Translations under genes and position numbers: made by a program | Assembly (NCBI GenBank): GCA_034666705.1 | Contig: JAXDLH010000007.1 | Location: 1 to 8,887 of the forward strand | DNA: 8,887 bases | Direction: 5' to 3' | Origin: JAXDLH01 sp034666705 | GTDB taxonomy: Bacteria > Chloroflexota > UBA6077 > SHYK01 | Notes under the pieces: model-generated | Database searches by the model: none | The model's input: only the letters and a program-made list of their open reading frames with translations | What the model was told of the DNA's origin: nothing | Shown: in pieces, positions 6,244 through 8,887 of the stretch | Layout: every line of letters begins with the position of its first letter | Position numbering within the stretch: the stretch's first letter is position 1

Positions 6244-6280
6244 AAGGGGCCCGGTCCGTTTCGACGGACCGGGCCCCTTT
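6244..6280 (+). terminator. Intrinsic terminator after the RNA helicase gene
   Basis: AAGGGGCCCGGTCCGT (6244-6259) and ACGGACCGGGCCCCTT (6264-6279) form a perfect 16-bp stem around a TTCG loop. UUCG loops are unusually stable in RNA. The hairpin is followed by only a short T run (6278-6280), so efficiency may rest on stem strength. The left side (AATAA) is A-rich, so some activity on the opposite strand is possible. It separates the zinc-ribbon/helicase operon from the next genes. Confidence 0.85.
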
Positions 6281-6343
6281 GTGCATAGACCTGCACACCT
6301 GCGTCGTAGAATCCACGGCAGGCGGCACGGTGGAGACATACGC

Positions 6344-6721
6344 TTGACTCAAAAACATCGTGTAGTTGCGACTGCGAGTTGGTCGGGCGAGCAGCGCATT
6401 CGCTGGCTCTTGCGTTGGTACTCTGGCAGTTTGTGGTTCGCGTTTGGACTGCTGGCGTTTGCAATACTTGCCGAGATCATCGGGCTCCCCACCTTGCCAT
6501 GGATCTCGCTCGCTGTGGGAATCCTTCTGCTGGCGAGCATCACGCTCTCAGCGATATTCGGCTGGCGTTCGCACCTTCCCGAGCGGCTGCACGCGAAGGA
6601 GTTGGAGTTGCCTGCGGATTACGTTCCTGTGTATGGAGCGGCCGGCCTCGAATCCCCTCGACCTGCCCGGCGAGTCGCCCACTACCGCCGACAGCGGAAT
6701 CGGCGGCGCTCGTTACAATGA
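6344..6721 (+). CDS. Small two-helix membrane protein, function unknown
   Basis: I do not recognise this 125-residue protein. It has a basic N-terminus, two hydrophobic segments (about 27-49 and 53-74) joined by a tight PTLP turn, and a C-terminal tail of about 50 residues that is Arg-rich at the end (RRQRNRRRSLQ). The positive charge on both sides predicts both ends in the cytoplasm, forming a membrane hairpin. The TTG at 6344 is chosen because GGTGGAG lies 8 nt upstream and the open frame further upstream runs back through the terminator. A possible -10 TAGAAT lies at 6307-6312 without a convincing -35. The next gene starts 42 bp downstream, so co-transcription with the aminopeptidase is likely. 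Codon pattern and membrane profile support a real gene, but the start is uncertain. Confidence 0.65.
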   Translation: MTQKHRVVATASWSGEQRIRWLLRWYSGSLWFAFGLLAFAILAEIIGLPTLPWISLAVGILLLASITLSAIFGWRSHLPERLHAKELELPADYVPVYGAAGLESPRPARRVAHYRRQRNRRRSLQ

Positions 6722-6763
6722 CCAGCGAGACCTTCACCACATGCGGACGAACAGGAGCGCGCC

Positions 6764-8887
6764 ATGATCGCCGACAAACGCGATTTTCGGCTGGCCAGGG
6801 ACGTGCGGCCCAGCCGTTACGAGTTGCACCTCGAGCTCGACCTCCAGGACTGGACCTCTACCGGCCGGGAGCGGGTGACCATCCAACTCGACCGCCCGCA
6901 GCGGGAGATCACCCTCCACACAACTGATCTGGACATTCTGAGCGCGCAGCTCGAAGGCGGACCGCCGTACGTGCGGACGGAATATGAGACGGAGTCGCAG
7001 ACAGCGACGCTCACGTTCGCGGAGGAGATCCCGGCCGGCGAGCATACACTCGAGATCGCATGGCGCGGCGAGATCAGCGCACGATTGCGCGGACTCTACC
7101 GGTCGACGCGCCCGGGCGGCGAGCGCTACGCTGCCACGCAGTTCGAGGCGGCCGACGCCCGCCGCGCCTTCCCATGCTTCGACGAGCCCGAGTTCAAGGC
7201 GCGCTTCGCCATCGAGCTGGTGCACCAGTCGGGCCTCGCTGCCATCGGCAACGCGTCCGTCGCGCACCAGGAGATCCTGCCGGACAATCGGACGCTGACG
7301 CGCTTCGCCGAGACACAGCCGATCTCGACCTATCTCGTGGCATTTACCGTTGGCCCGTACCAGAGCACTGACGAGATCATCAGCAGCACGGGTTGGCCGG
7401 TGCGCGTGTGGCTGCCGCCAGGGCTCGCCGACAAGGGGATCTTCGCACGCGACACGCACGCCACCTCGGTCGCATGGCTCGAACACTACACCGGGATCCC
7501 GTATCCCTACGGCAAGCTGGACGCGATTGGCATCCCCGATTTCGAGGCCGGCGCCATGGAGAATCCGGGGGCCATCACCTACCGTACTCGCCTCCTCGCC
7601 GCCGACGAGGCGACGGCCTCCACGACGACGTTCAAAGGGATCCACAGCGTCATCTCCCACGAGCTGACCCACATGTGGTGGGGCGACCTCGTGACGATGG
7701 CGTGGTGGGACGACCTGTGGCTCAACGAGTCGTTCGCGTCGTTCATTGGCGAGAAGACCGTCGACGCGCTCAATCCAGAATGGCGCTACGTGCGCGACAT
7801 CGCGCAGGGCGCGGTGCCGGCGTTCAACCTCGACCAGCTCGTCAGCACCCACCCGATCTCCGTCGAGGTACGGAATGCCGAGCAAGCCTCGGAGCGATTC
7901 GACGCTATCACCTACCTCAAGGGTCAGGCCGTCCTCCGCATGATCGAGAGCTTCATCGGCGAGGATGCCTTCCGCGAGGGGGTGCGCATCTATTTGCGGC
8001 GTCACGCCGAGGGGAATGCCACCGCATCCGACTTCTGGCGCGCGCTCGACGAGTCCTCCGGGCGGGACGTAACGGGTATCGCGAACGCCTGGATTCACGA
8101 GCCCGGCCATCCGGTCGTCTCGAGCGCTGTCGCCGAGGACTCGCGCGGTCTCGAGGTCGAGCTGCGGCAACAACGCTTCTTCGCCGATCCAGACGTGCCC
8201 GAGACGCCACAGTTATGGCCCGTGCCCGTCGTGATCAAGTACGGAACCGCTGAGGGTGTGCACGAGCACCGGCTGCTCCTCGACGGACCCAGGGCCACGG
8301 TGCCACTGCTAGGCGCGCGCTGGTACTACCCGAATGCGGGCGGCCGCGGCTTCTATCGCTACGCGCTCGATGACCGCTCGGTGGCGCTGCTCGCGGCCAA
8401 CGTCCACCAGCTCGAGCCGGAGGAGCGCATGATGCTGGTGGACAACCAGTGGGCGCTGACCCGCGCTCGCCGAGCGCAATTGAGCCAACTGTTCGAACTG
8501 CTCGCCGGCCTGCGCGGCGAGGATGACCGCGCCGTCCTCGACGCGATCGCGGACCCGCTCACCTGGCTCAGCACGCATGCGGTCGGCGACGAGTTTCGGC
8601 CTGCCTTTGAGCGCTTCGTCGCCGAGATCTTCAGCCCGCTCCTCGACAAGCTGGGCTGGGATCCGCGCCCGACCGACACCACCGACGACCGGGAGACCCG
8701 CGCGAGGGTGCTGGGCCTGCTCGGCCGAACCGCGGGCCTGCGAACCGTGCAAGAGGAGGCGCGCCGGCGCATTGAAGCCCATCTGAACGGAACGCAGCGG
8801 CTCGATCCAGATCTCGCCGGTCCGCTTGCCAGCGTGGCCGCCACGCACGGCGACGCCGCGCTCTACGACCGCTACGTGCAGCGCATG
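6764..8887 (+). CDS. M1-family zinc aminopeptidase (partial, runs off the right edge)
   Basis: The 708 residues seen belong to a gluzincin aminopeptidase of the M1 (aminopeptidase N/ERAP-like) family, which removes N-terminal amino acids from peptides. The exopeptidase motif GAMEN is at 263-267 and the zinc site HELTH is at 299-303. The third zinc ligand E322 lies in the expected HExxH-x18-E spacing (LWLNES). The transition-state tyrosine is probably Y384 in ITYLKGQ. Residues 1-190 form the N-terminal beta domain, with the conserved QFEAADARRAFPCFDEPEFK block near 126-145. The part after about 460 is the start of the ERAP1_C-like helical domain. There is no signal peptide or membrane anchor, so it is cytosolic, serving peptide turnover. 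The ATG has AGGAG 6 nt upstream. The reading frame is open to the last base; family members are commonly near 850 residues, so the C-terminal part is missing from the window. Confidence 0.95.
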   Translation, partial: MIADKRDFRLARDVRPSRYELHLELDLQDWTSTGRERVTIQLDRPQREITLHTTDLDILSAQLEGGPPYVRTEYETESQTATLTFAEEIPAGEHTLEIAWRGEISARLRGLYRSTRPGGERYAATQFEAADARRAFPCFDEPEFKARFAIELVHQSGLAAIGNASVAHQEILPDNRTLTRFAETQPISTYLVAFTVGPYQSTDEIISSTGWPVRVWLPPGLADKGIFARDTHATSVAWLEHYTGIPYPYGKLDAIGIPDFEAGAMENPGAITYRTRLLAADEATASTTTFKGIHSVISHELTHMWWGDLVTMAWWDDLWLNESFASFIGEKTVDALNPEWRYVRDIAQGAVPAFNLDQLVSTHPISVEVRNAEQASERFDAITYLKGQAVLRMIESFIGEDAFREGVRIYLRRHAEGNATASDFWRALDESSGRDVTGIANAWIHEPGHPVVSSAVAEDSRGLEVELRQQRFFADPDVPETPQLWPVPVVIKYGTAEGVHEHRLLLDGPRATVPLLGARWYYPNAGGRGFYRYALDDRSVALLAANVHQLEPEERMMLVDNQWALTRARRAQLSQLFELLAGLRGEDDRAVLDAIADPLTWLSTHAVGDEFRPAFERFVAEIFSPLLDKLGWDPRPTDTTDDRETRARVLGLLGRTAGLRTVQEEARRRIEAHLNGTQRLDPDLAGPLASVAATHGDAALYDRYVQRM

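Noticed and set aside
6718..6927. ATG overlapping the stop of the membrane-protein gene (ATGA), suggesting a coupled small gene.
   Set aside because: The frame runs out of phase through the start of the aminopeptidase gene, has no ribosome site of note and gives an Arg-rich translation without motifs.
6734..8173. A 479-codon open frame on the minus strand opposite the aminopeptidase gene.
   Set aside because: It is fully antisense to a gene with intact GAMEN and HELTH-x18-E motifs. Its translation has no recognisable domain, and long antisense frames are common in GC-rich DNA.

Overview
This GC-rich bacterial window has six protein-coding genes and compact spacing. Start codons are mixed: ATG, GTG and probably two TTG. 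The organism is probably a GC-rich, Gram-positive-type or Chloroflexota-like (Thermomicrobia/Sphaerobacter-like) bacterium. That is inferred from the GAAC-N4-GTTC type of LexA box, the bacterial Rad52-like repair gene and the overall gene styles. It is not proven by any marker gene, and there is no rRNA, tRNA, CRISPR array, insertion sequence or phage module.

Left part (44-1384): a minus-strand gene encodes a Rad52-like single-strand annealing protein with a C-terminal zinc-finger-like segment and a C-terminus (DEIPF) that looks like the tail of SSB. Its promoter has a perfect TATAAT -10 overlapped by a palindromic SOS box, so it should be LexA-repressed and DNA-damage inducible. About 500 bp of non-coding DNA separates it from a divergent plus-strand operon with its own TTGACA promoter.

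Middle part (1385-4216): a 776-residue signalling protein joins a metallo-beta-lactamase-fold hydrolase, a degenerate receiver, a cyclic-nucleotide-binding domain and a GGDEF diguanylate cyclase with an intact inhibitory site. A small SRPBCC ligand-binding protein follows 30 bp downstream, probably in the same operon.

RNA-handling part (4308-6279): an extended -10 promoter and a roughly 120-nt leader precede a double zinc-ribbon protein with a Gly/Tyr/Ser-rich linker. The leader can fold a 10-bp stem over the GTG start codon. The next gene is a DEAD-box RNA helicase (motif II reads DEGD) whose probable TTG start overlaps the zinc-ribbon stop codon. The pair ends at a strong intrinsic terminator with a 16-bp perfect stem and UUCG loop.

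Right part (6344-8887): a two-helix small membrane protein of unknown function is followed 42 bp later by an M1-family zinc aminopeptidase. The aminopeptidase runs off the right edge of the window.

The items most worth a second look are the SOS-controlled Rad52-like protein with an SSB-like tail, the four-domain nucleotide-signalling fusion, and the structured leader of the zinc-ribbon/RNA-helicase operon.
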